In this document: piece by piece, positions 53,746-64,000 of the stretch
Layout of the letters: every line of letters begins with the position of its first letter
Numbering within the stretch: position 1 is the stretch's first letter
NCBI GenBank assembly: GCA_004026145.2
Contig: CP034976.1
Location: 5,820,296 to 5,884,295, forward strand
DNA: 64,000 nucleotides
Source of the DNA: Takifugu bimaculatus
Lineage: Eukaryota; Chordata; Actinopteri; Tetraodontiformes; Tetraodontidae
Direction of reading: 5' to 3'
Made by a program: the position numbers and the translations under genes
Notes under the pieces: generated by a model
Database searches by the model: none
Told to the model about the DNA's origin: nothing
Seen by the model: the letters and a program-made list of their open reading frames with translations, nothing else

Positions 53746-54560
53746 CCATTCCGTTTTCAGCCCAGTATGCTCCGTTCAGCTCGGTTCTGAATCTCAGTAA
53801 GTCACCAACCATCCATTCTACAGAGTACTGTCTGATAAGGGAAGGCCTGTGCTGCAAATGTTCAGTCTAGGTACATTCCTGAAACCACATACAGTATATC
53901 ATGGTCTTCTGTTGCAGCTTTGTAGATTCGACACATCTGGGTTAATCTGGGATGCAGGTTTTATTCATTTGCATGTTACCGGAGTTTAACGAAAGGCTGA
54001 TTAGGGGGAGTTGTGCCCTACTGCCCAGAAGAAACAAATTCTGTTCAAGATTTCTGTTGGAGCTAAATCTGAAAGTCCTTCTCTTCCTCATTGCTCAGGC
54101 TTTAGTCACCTGTGTGATAGCAGGATGCAGATGTTCTGCATTATCCCCACTGATTAACTTTAAATCATCCAATCTCCAGAAATGCCTTAAACTTTAGGGC
54201 ATTTCTTTCCACTCTGACACTTTAAGGCTAAAAAGGTCCAAGTGAAAATAATGCTGGCGTCACTTATGGCTTTTCTTTTCAATTTTGTCTCTTCAGTATT
54301 TTGCTTTGAATTTTGTGCATAATGCTCCATTGTCCTACGACATTAGGCAATAATATTAATATTATAAAATCAAAATTTGTTGATCTAATTGGTAACATCT
54401 GTGAATTCAACAAACTTGTGGATGCATTTTTTAATGAAAAGCCCCTTCAAACGCAGCCAAACACAGAGAAATGACTTATCAGGAAAAAAACTGAAAACAT
54501 CTGTGTGGATTTTTTTTTATTATGGCAGCCGTAGAGGTTTTTTTTTTTCTTTTTTACAAT

Positions 54561-54618
<58 letters not shown>
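54561..54618. repeat. (GT)n microsatellite
   Basis: A pure GT run of about 58 bp just after a T-rich stretch. Confidence 0.97.
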
Positions 54619-54623
<5 letters not shown>

Positions 54624-55299
54624 GGCGCCATCAATTTAACTGGGCATACCTGTAGTTCTTTTCTTGGTTATGGACATGTTTTCTGACATTCATTTATTAT
54701 GTTGAAATACAAATGAAGAAGGCTGTATAAATTATCAGTGCAGAAATTAATAGAAAAAAAAACATACTGTAAAAAAACGTATTCTGAACAAGATGGGGTG
54801 GAAGCAGAGTCAAACAAAGGCAGAATTTTAATAGACAAGAAATGGAAAAATGAATAATGATTCTAATGAAAAATTGGGGAAAGTGGAGGTGTGTGTCCGT
54901 GTGTCATACTTTTGACTGTGATAAATTAAAGAAAATAATTGCAAAGTACACTGTGTGTTCATTGCAGGCGGTATCATTTATCACCTCCTGACCCGTCGCA
55001 CCACTTAATCAATTAATGACCATGCCTTAATCCATCTTCAGTCTTGCTACAAAGCAAACAGTCTAGGTACATGTCAAATGGAAACGGTCATTCATCACAG
55101 ACTGGGATTTTAACACTAAAATATCGTCTCGATCTAGACTTAATACTGATGCCTCAGATTGCGGCATTATTAAACATTTCTTATCCTCATATAGAAAAAG
55201 TCACGTGGATTTACGTTAAAATTCAAGTCATTCTAACCATTTTCGTGCCCCTTCCTTAACTTTTCCATTGAAATACATTTTCGACCACATCCCGTAGAA

Positions 55300-55507
55300 T
55301 AACGGACCCAAATGGACCCAAAATTTCGTTTTTCCCACCGACCACAGCATGTCACGTGACCAAATCAGCTGATGCAGAGGGAAGTAGAGTCGGCGCGCGG
55401 GCAGCAATCGTTCCGCCTTCTGCTATGACGCATGGCTCGCGCTACGGTACGCCATTTGTGTCCAGCAGCAAAAAGCGCGGATAGTGGGAATTATCGTTTA
55501 ACAAAAG
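55300..55507 (+). promoter_or_regulatory. znf407 promoter and likely noncoding exon 1
   Basis: A CpG-rich patch stands out from AT-rich flanks. It contains the palindrome GTCACGTGAC at 55351-55360 (USF/bHLH-type E-box), cggcgcgcgg near 55392 and a 'gccatttgtg' YY1-like match near 55450. It ends with 'acaaaag' and a consensus donor gtaagaac at 55508. The matching acceptor 'tccccccag' at 56881-56889 leads into the exon carrying the znf407 ATG. The transcription start is inferred. Confidence 0.65.
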
Positions 55508-56889
55508 GTAAGAACAACTTTGGCGATCCTTAAACGCCTTAGTATTGCCTCGATTATCTCTGGGGATATAACATATTAGTATTTGGATTGATTTCAAGTA
55601 CATATCAGGCATTTTGCAATACAATGTCAACGGTCGGTGTTAGCCTCCTTTTTGGGCCTCTGTGCCGCCGTCGTTTTCCTTGTCACGGAGCCTTCCTAGT
55701 CCCGCCCACCTCGCGATTTGATTGGTGGACGCCGCTGATGTGGTGTTTTAATTGGACACGCGTTCAGTAGTTTAAAGTTAGAAAACATGTTAGCATGTTA
55801 GCATGGGAGACAGCAACATTAGCTATAACTTAATACGTGCCAGCAGTTGTTAAACGACGTGGAATAAAGGAAGTGATTTGCTTTGGTTTCTACACAGCAC
55901 TTGTAATTTTTATCGAGCTAACTTATCGCTACTCTGAAGCTCGATTTGGATGAATATTTATAGTTACAGCTAATCGAAACCGATTGAGAAGCCTATTTGA
56001 GCAGCCTGTTATCTAAAGTTACCAAAACTAGAGCATTAGGGAAGACGTTTTGCGTAATTTAACCTTTTATTAATCCAAGGCACATATTGATTAGCAAGCA
56101 ACAGACATGCACAAGATTCTATCAAACTTGTAACACTAAGATCAATGTGTCAGCATATGAATTAAACAAGCACAGTGCAGGCAAATACTTCATATTTGCC
56201 CAATCGAATCACTGGCACAGTGGATCAAAACTTTAAATGTGCCGGGCCTGCAAAGAAAAACCTAAACCATCATGAAAAGAGGGGACATGACAGGAAAATA
56301 AATTATATTTACACAGTAATAAATACATTAATAGTGATATCGTACGTTGCAAAACAAAGGTGAATTCATATGAAAAGTAAACTGTAAACTAATGCATATT
56401 GTGCGTGGAGAGAGGACAAAATCCAAGCAAAAATTCAAAACATCACACGTGTATATAAACTACACTAAAATACGTGTTATTTAAAGTTTTTTTTTTTTTT
56501 TAAATTTGATTACAAACTTCTCTCATTGTCGGCAAATTGTTAATCACACCTATGCACCTCAACAGCCCTGAAACGGTTTATTCCTCTGACATGTTTTCTG
56601 AACAATATTCCAGGTTTGCATCGCCTTAAGACTACTTTTCAAACATAATTCTGCAGCTACCTACATACAAACTCTAATTAAACATATACTGTAGTAAGAA
56701 CTACATCGCATCTTACTGCCCACTAGATGGCGACATTTACCTTTTTAAAATATATAACTTTGTTTTCTTTTTTCTTTCGAACATGTATGACTTTAAAGAA
56801 ACTTTATAATGACTCTAGTGCAGCATATTTATCACTGAGTTTTCTTTTAGGCAAATAATAAAAATTCCCTTTCTTTTTTATCCCCCCAG
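55508..56889 (+). other. znf407: znf407 intron in the 5' UTR
   Basis: This inferred 1382-bp intron has donor gtaaga and acceptor 'tttttatccccccag'. It contains a second GC-richer patch near 55660-55760 with an inverted CCAAT box (gattggtgg) and a GC box (cccgccca), which could be part of the same promoter or an alternative one. The rest is AT-rich with no gene seen. Confidence 0.6.
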
Positions 56890-56949
56890 GGAGTTTGAGC
56901 CAGCAACAACAACCAATTACACTGTTAAAGAAATAAAACGGTCCTTGGT

Positions 56950-59773
56950 ATGGACAAAACTCTGAGGTCAGGTAAGGTTGCTCTTGAGGACCAGAAGCAG
57001 GAAGTTGACACCATTAATAACCAACAGCCACGCGATGTGGAAATGGAGCAGTCGGCAACTGACTCACCGAGCCGGACCGCCAAACCTGACAGAACAGGCG
57101 TAGAACTCACGGCGAGCTTGGAACCAGACTCTGTCGCCGAAACTGTCTGTACAGTTTGTGGCTTCTCTGCCAAATGTCCAAGGTCACTAAAGATTCACTT
57201 TGCAAGAAGGCACGGGAACAGATCAAAGAATGCCCCCAACAATGCGAAAGCCAGTGTAAAATTGACTGAGACGAGTTCTGTTGATGTCAACCAAGAAGCA
57301 GGTGTCGAGACAGCGAGTGAAAGTAAACAAAGCCAAAATTCTGATGAAATGAGGGGGTCATCCGATGAGAGTGGCAACGCAAAGAGTCTAGAAAAAAATC
57401 AAGAAGAAACAACTCAAGCGAGGAGAGTGAGCAAGCGAACCCCTAAACCAAAGATAATCTATTCCTGCAACTACTGCGGCCAAGAGTTTTGGGGCAAGTC
57501 CCATCTAGATTTGCATGTCCAGAGATCACATGCCAAAGACACGCCATATACATGTGAGTATGTGTTCATTGTTTTTCATATGTGACATCAGAATACTGAT
57601 CAATCATTTTTTCAAGCTGCACATTTTGTCTTCTGCTGGGAAGCAGAACTGAGAACATTTGTCTTAAATATTTTCTTCCAGTTGACAAAGATGAAGACAT
57701 GGACTCAGAGGACCCGAAGGATTCTGGCACGACGGCGAAGACCACTCCGACCCGAGTTGTGACCAAGCATGAACCGTCCAGGACCCAGCTGAAGTGCCCA
57801 CACTGCGATTTTACAGTGGGTGCAGTCGCTCTGCTGGAGAACCACGCTCGGGCCAAACACTTGGACCAGCAGTGGTTCCGCTGCAAACTGTGCAATTTCT
57901 TCTCGGCAACATCGACCTGGATGGAGGCTCACCTGTCTTCAGGCTGCCATAAGCAGCAAGAGAAAGGGGAAAGGAGCCCGGAGTTATCGGCCTTCGAGTT
58001 CTATGTTGAGAGCACAACACAAGAAAACCGTAAGCAGGCTGCTGACGTGGTGGAGGTGGAGGTGGAGGGAGACATGGCGGCCTCACTGAAGAGAGACCTG
58101 GACACGGATGAGACGGCGGACGCTCCGCTTGATGAGGATCAAGAGCTTGAACCTCCCAAAAAGAAAAGAGGAAGACCAAAGCTAGGATCCACCACTACTT
58201 GTGGTTACTTGTGGCCTGGTGGTGTCTAACGCCACCAACCTCAGTGTCCACGTCCGCCGCAAACACAGCAAAGAGTACGGCTACAGCTGCACGCTGTGCA
58301 ACTACAGCTGCGTGACCAAAGGAGACATGGATCGCCACTGTATCACCAAGAAGCACGTGACGCGCATGCAAGAGTGCGCAAACAAGACCCTCGTTAGCAA
58401 TCACACGAGCGGATCCAAGGAGGAGGCCGCGGAGACGCAGCTCCCGGAACCCCAAATGGATCAGGAGTCTGATGTGGCCACGCCCGCTGAATGCAGCGAG
58501 GACGAGCTGGCTCAGGTGGACGCCAACCAGAGCCAAAGCAACGTCAACGCCTGCAGCCACTGCGATTTTGTGGCTCAGTCACTCCCGTCGCTCCAACTCC
58601 ACGTCAAGAGGAAACACACCAGAGACTTTGAGTACGTCTGCCTGGCCTGTAGCTACTACGCCGTCACGGCCAGGGAGATGTCTCGCCACGTCAACACCGA
58701 AAAGCACAAACAGAAGGGCCACAAATACCTGGAGCAGTTTGGAAGTGAGGGGCAGAGGCCCACGGCGCCTCCATCAAAGATGAAAGAGGCAGAATCGGGA
58801 GCCCCGGGAGCCGCGGACGAGCCCCAACCTGGTCCTGACGCCCAAGCGGCAGAAAGCGAAGCTACGTCTGACATCGTGGTTCTGTTGGGCGGCGCGGACG
58901 AGACGCAGGCAGAGAATCTCGCCTCGGCGAGCGCCGCGGATCCGGATCCGCCGATCTCCGAACCCCGACGGACCCCGGCCGAGTCGCCGGCGGAGAGTTC
59001 TGCGGAGCACGCCGAGGAAGACGCCGAGGAAGACGCCGATCAGGACGATGCTGATGAAGATGGGATGAATTCAGAGGCTAAAGGTGGCGGCCCGCACCCG
59101 GACGCACAGCTGTGCAGAGCGCCGCCCTTTGACGGCTGCATCGTGCCCATGAAGTCCTTCGCCGTGCAGGAGAAGATGCTGCAGGAAGGTCTGGCGTTGG
59201 AGGGGGAGGCTGCTGTGATCTGCCTGACTGGCGGAGCCCCGGTCCCCACCAGCTCTCCGTACGTCCGAAAACTCAAGCAGCCTAAAGCAAAGGTGAGGGA
59301 GGAGGCTAAAACGGGCAGCTCTCACATACGCTGCGAGGACTGCGGCTTCATGGCCGACGGCATCAGCGGCCTCAACGTCCACATTTCGATGAAGCACCCT
59401 TCAAAGGAGAAGCACTTCCACTGCCTGGTGTGCGGAAAGTCCTTCTACACCGAGAGCAACCTGCACCAGCACCTGGCCAGCGCCGCACACCTCCGGAACG
59501 AGCAGAACAGCGTGGAGGAGCTGCCCGAGGGGGGCGCCACTTTCAAGTGCGTGAAGTGCACGGACCGCTTCGAGACGGAGCAGGACCTGTTCGTCCACAT
59601 CAAGGAGAAGCACGAGGAGCTTCTGAGGGAGGTGAACAAGTACGTGCTGGAGGACACGGAGCAGATCAACCGGGAGCGGGAGGAGAACCAGGGCAGCGTC
59701 TGCAAATACTGCGGCAAAGTGTGCAAGAGCAGCAACTCCATGGCCTTTCTGGCGCACATTCGCACGCACACGG
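56950..59773 (+). CDS. znf407: Zinc finger protein 407, 5' coding part, frameshifted and running off the window
   Basis: Nuclear C2H2 zinc-finger protein, thought to regulate transcription. Coding exon 56950-57553 (604 nt, phase 1 donor gtgagt) joins 57682-59773 (acceptor 'ttcttccag'; next donor gtacgt at 59774). The ATG sits in a good context (G at -3 and +4), with no earlier ATG in the exon. About twelve fingers are visible: C67/C70/H83/H88, C173/C176/H189/H194, then ten more in the large exon. An RGRPK AT-hook-like motif lies before finger five, and an acidic linker lies at 58980-59070. The block from 59325 onward (GLNVH, KSFYTESNLHQHLASA, VEELPEGGATFKCVKC, EDTEQINREREENQG, AFLAHIRTHTG) agrees closely with human ZNF407. 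One surplus T at 58209-58210 shifts the frame inside finger five, giving a stop at 58227-58229 after 383 codons; the other frame is open through 59773. The remaining C-terminal fingers must be encoded beyond 64000. Confidence 0.9.
57554..57681 (+). other. znf407: znf407 short intron, 128 bp
   Basis: Donor gtgagt and acceptor 'ttttcttccag' flank it. Splicing joins ...PYT to FDKDEDMDSED in frame (phase 1), and reading through instead gives a quick stop at 57583-57585. Confidence 0.9.
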
Positions 59774-62700
59774 GTACGTGTTTCACAAGCGGCTCGTCAC
59801 ATTTTGAGAAAATAGCACTCATACAGCGAATAAGGTGCCATATTTACAATATTCACTGTGTTGTGGACCAACATGAGCCCCGTTTCTATCCCCCGTCAGC
59901 AGATTCCCAGCTTAATCCTCACGTTAATGATCAGTAGCAGGCCCAGGATTTGGCACCCTCCTTTGAGCTTAAGCTAATGTTTAGGCTGCTATCTACTGCA
60001 GCCAGGTAGTAGCTGTTTCAGTGGATGTGAAGGTAAAGACTGATTGAGCTTCAGACCAGCAGGAGAGACGCTAATGGACCACAGATTGGGATTCCCTGAA
60101 CAGCGCTTGGTCAGAGACATGTGCGACTCATAATTGATGTGTCCATTACCAGGACTCACTTGTAATTATAGTCAATAAGTCTCTGTAAATGTGTTAAAGC
60201 TTCGGCTAAAAGCATTGGAAGTCCAAAGAGAGGTGGGCTAATAATTTAAAATAATCAATGCAGACGTATTCAAAGCCTTTAATTTCCCTTGTGTCCGCGT
60301 CTCCATGTTTGTGTATATGTGTGTGAGCGCCGGTGTGGCTGCTGAACGCGTGTACATGTCAGCCTTCATGGGCTGCTGATTACGCTCAATCCATTAAGAT
60401 TTATCTTGTCATTTATAATGCAAAGCAGGGCGGCGCTGGCCAGGGCTGCAGCGCCCAGCAGGTTAGGACGCAGGGCGCTCCATTATTCTCCCCTGACCGC
60501 ACCTATTAATTGCTTTTAAAATCAACTTAATGCAGGAAGGAGATGCGAGAGCGCCATCGATAACTGCCCTTCTCTGTCTCCTCTGGTTCAGCCCACTTTC
60601 TGCCTAAACTTTAATGGCTCTTAAACTGAAGTCTAAGCTGTGTGTTTACCGGATACGTACACAGTGGTGTGTGTGTGTGAGTGAGTGAGAGAGGTTTGTT
60701 TCCCTTCAGATTTAGGGAGCGTGGAGGATCTAGCCTGCTGTCTAACTGCATAAAGATACCTGCAATAAGTGGAAAGGTACTGAAGTGTCCCAGATAACAG
60801 ATTGGTCTGAAAAGCAGAGCGATAAATTGTTCCTATTTGTTAAGTTGCAGAGGCTGATAAATCAATTTAGTTGTCCTTATTTTTAGTATGCCACTCACCT
60901 TGGGTGATGGAAGTCAAATTGGAGGTTAAATTCCTGATGATTAACGTTGAGCCAGCACTTTATTAATAACGATTAGTATATATGTATTCATAATTCTATC
61001 CTGCGACATAATTCTGGAGTTTTGAGGCCACTTACTTAATGTTACTTAAGGAAATGAAAGCTGTGACACTGAGGTCCCAACAGATAGCTTTAAGTCAAGG
61101 GCACATTCTGAGGTTTCCGATGATGAATCCTTTTTCAGGTTTTCCGGCTGTTTTGAGTTATGTTCTTGTTTATGAGTCTACCTCCGTGCCTTCACTTACG
61201 CTCTTCTTATTTGTGGAAAGTCCATATTTTTCATCATTTTGACAACATATGCCAGTTGTTATCATCGCTACCTTCCCTCATTACGCTGGATTATTTACCT
61301 TTTACACGGCAGTCGTTTATTCTGGGAGTTTGTTTGTGGGGCCGCGGGGCTGCGCGGTGGGTCAGTTTCTGGGCCGGGAGCACGTCCGGATCCTTTTAAT
61401 TAAGACCTAGATTTTATTTGCTTGATTAATCAGTGAAATCAGCAGATGTAGTGGGGAGGCTGCACACAGATTTGTCACTTTGTCTCTTAAAGGAACGTGC
61501 TTGTGTTTAGCCAAATGAGGCTACTGCTGGAATTTGCATTTGGAGGTAAATGGTTCACTTTTTCATGGCTGTCTGACCTCAGACAGAACCGTCGGAAAAC
61601 GGAGCCACATGCCGTGAATACGTGCACCTTTAAACACGCATTGTGTTTTTGTAAAGATAAAGCGCGGTCCTCGCGTTCTCGTGAAAATGTCACGAATCTC
61701 TGCCAAAGTGCCGTCCCAATCCCCAGTTCACGACCTGCCACGTCCGCTCCGAGTTTCCCGGTAGTGCTCCCGCTCTGCCCATTTTTACCAAGAATGCATC
61801 AGGACGTCACTCGTGTGGACCGGGGACTGCCAGGCATCCCATAATGCATTTCACCACAGCCAGCAGGAGCAGCAATGGTGGAAAGTTTGTACTTAAACGT
61901 ATGACTGTCCAAGTCTGGACTGCAGAAGTTCAGCAGAACGAGCCTGCGTTCTGTGGAGTCTTTGGAACAGGCCCCGAGATGGCGAGAGTGTCTGCACCTG
62001 CCTGTGGGCGGCACCAGCTGTGCAGCCCACCTCCCACCATCTGCAGCCGCCACGCCCCTGCATTCACCACCGCTCTGCACCTCTGCATGGAGGAAGTTTA
62101 GCCCCAATTGATCCAAAATGCACAACAGCGTCGCCATGCCGACAACAGATTGTAAAAATGGAGAATATCAGGATTAAAAATCATTTAAAGTATTTCAGTA
62201 AGAGGTGGTGCCTTGTTCTTTTTCTGTGTGTGACCATTAATGGCAGGACCAGCACAGCGCTGCGGAGCTTATTCGAGGCTTGAGACATCGCACGTGCACG
62301 GGCGGAGCACGCGCGCGCGCACGCACGGGGGAAACGTTGCACGAGGTTGACGTCTCCTCTCAGGAAATGAATTAGTCATTCCCCGTCACATCTGAAACGT
62401 GCGGGAGCCACGTCGCCCCTGTGTGGATGGCAATATTAATTTAACATGACACCACATTGATGGTCAATTTCAGTTTCACGGCGGCTGTTTAAGTGGAGTG
62501 GTGGAGTATTAATGTGATAAGATGGGAGAACTGAGGGACGTTACATCTCTCTCTTCTCTGCCATGTCTCGTACTCAGCCAGCCATCTGGACAAATCGACT
62601 CCACACACACACGCTCGCTTCTCACCTTAACTTCCGCTGGTGTGTGTGTGCGTGCGCGCGTGTGTGTGAGACGGAGCGATGGCATCTCCTTGTGTTTGTC

Positions 62701-63861
62701 CGCGGGGTGATTATGTCTCGTGAATGGAATGCAGGTGTCTGCATACGCGCGCAGGTGCTGCCAGGTGGGTTTTCTGTCGAGACGCAGGTGTGACTCTTGC
62801 AGCGAGTGGATGTCGGTCTTCTCGGGTGTTGATTGTCCCGCGTGATTTCTGTGCGCGTGAAAGAGTCTGCACATTTTGGTGTGAAGTGTCTAAGTACATA
62901 TAGGGGTTTTTATCTATTTTGTTTCTTCTTTGCCTTGTGTGTGTATGTGGGGGGGTGTGTATACTGTAGGGAAATGAACAGGCCCTCTCCTCCGTTGCCC
63001 GTGCTCAGATCTCCCCCCCTACACCCCCCACCCCCCCGTGCCCCCTGTGTTTACAGGCCTTGTTAGCGCCGGCTTGCCTTTCAATCTTCGTTACCAGCTT
63101 AAAATTCGATGTGTCGTTCTTCCTGCTCACAGCAAGTGAACCGTGGATGAACGAATTAGTAATCTACACAAAGTGCTTAATCAAATCAGCAGCTGTCCCT
63201 GGAATAAATATTGTAGAGCGTCTTGGGATATTTGCTGCGAGAGAGGCCAGGCTTTGCTCAAAAAGGCGTATGTGCCTGAGATATCAGATTATATCCAGCA
63301 GTCACTTAGTTTGCAGTGTGGAAGCCTGAGACTCCGGCTCAGCCTGACAATCACAATATGCATTTTGTTTGTGCGTTTGTTCATTTAAAAATAGTCTGCG
63401 TGAGTGGTTAACTGGAAAAACAGCAGCGAAATAAGGGAAGTGAAATTATTTTCCTTAAAGATGCACTTATCCACTTTATTAAAGCCAGTGACTCGAATGA
63501 ATCAATATTCTGCTGAGGAGCTTTGACAGGAATCTCCAATTTTTTCCCAAGCAAAGCATCAAGCTGCTCTCCTTCCTGCTTTGAAGTCAGTACTTTAAAG
63601 TCTATACTTCGCCACCGCTGGCTGTGGTGAAATGCACTGAGAGATACTTGGCCATCCCGAGACCAAACAAGTCACGTCTGATGCAATAGCGGGAAGCGAG
63701 AACACACCCAGAAAGTTGGCGGCCTGCCTACTTGGAACTGGAGCAGCACTTGGGGAGCAACTGATGACTTTACACAAGTATGTGAGCAGTATAGACAAGC
63801 ACGCCGTGGTTTTCAGCTGATATCTGCTGCAAAGTAACTGAATCAAAGCGTCTGTGTTACT

Positions 63862-63901
<40 letters not shown>

Positions 63902-64000
63902 TCTGATGGAATCAGCCATCTCCTGCTCTGAAACGACTGATCGCAATAAGAAGCTCTGACACTCTCACAAGCCACCTCAGCCTCCGGACTTATTAATGAC
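59774..64000 (+). other. znf407: znf407 intron, continues past the window
   Basis: It begins with donor gtacgt directly after the HTHTG codons. No downstream znf407 finger exon is recognisable before 64000. It contains a (TG)n array near 63862 and two stretches (60330-60590 and 63090-63380) rich in homeobox/POU-like motifs that could be conserved enhancers. Confidence 0.75.
63862..63899. repeat. (TG)n microsatellite in znf407 intron
   Basis: A TG run of about 36 bp. Confidence 0.96.

Larger units (their letters stand above)
35563..55299. other. Intergenic between has2 and znf407
   Basis: About 20 kb with no supported gene. It holds most of the microsatellites in the window, one L2-type LINE tail and the inverted dispersed repeat pair. 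A fragment 'catccatccattaccgacc' near 42765 resembles the start of the dispersed repeat family listed at 26720. Confidence 0.6.

Noticed and set aside
59401..59822. Antisense and alternate-frame long open frames over znf407
   Set aside because: GC-rich exon leaves shadow frames open; only the + frame carries C2H2 signatures.

Overview
This is eukaryotic nuclear DNA, almost certainly from a ray-finned (teleost, probably percomorph) fish. The evidence is spliced vertebrate genes with short introns (84 and 128 bp are the smallest), very dense (CA)n/(TG)n microsatellites, and degenerate copies of repeats familiar from teleost genomes: L2-type LINE 3' ends running into (GGAT)n tails, an 'ataaggcgcacc' MITE-like element, and the 'gagaggcggg...cagtccatcaca' repeat. 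I cannot name the species. There is no bacterial or phage content, no operon and no CRISPR array.

Two protein-coding genes are supported, both on the + strand. The first is hyaluronan synthase 2 (has2). Its coding exons are 29759-30385, 32115-32216 and 32301-33230, and they encode 552 residues, the same length as I recall for mammalian HAS2. All glycosyltransferase motifs are present. A long AU-rich 3' UTR ends near a polyadenylation signal at 35536. The ATG is the first base after a splice acceptor, so at least one noncoding exon lies upstream; one weak candidate ends at 23469. The second gene is the 5' part of znf407, a large C2H2 zinc-finger gene. It has a CpG-rich promoter and noncoding exon near 55300-55507, coding exons 56950-57553 and 57682-59773, and then an intron that runs off the window. 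One extra T at 58209-58210 breaks its reading frame inside a zinc finger.

Layout: 1-29.7 kb is gene-poor sequence upstream of has2. It holds a 1.18-kb direct tandem duplication (8070-10424), one LINE tail and scattered degenerate repeats. 29.8-35.6 kb is has2. 35.6-55.3 kb is intergenic, with an unusual cluster of microsatellites at 45-55 kb and a second LINE tail. 55.3-64 kb is znf407. The two genes are not expected to act in one pathway. HAS2 makes hyaluronan at the plasma membrane and ZNF407 is a nuclear DNA-binding protein.

I found no convincing undescribed biological system. The points most worth a second look are the znf407 frameshift, the young tandem duplication, the close has2-znf407 linkage, a CRE-like palindrome upstream of has2, and an inverted pair of conserved non-microsatellite flanks beside two CA arrays.
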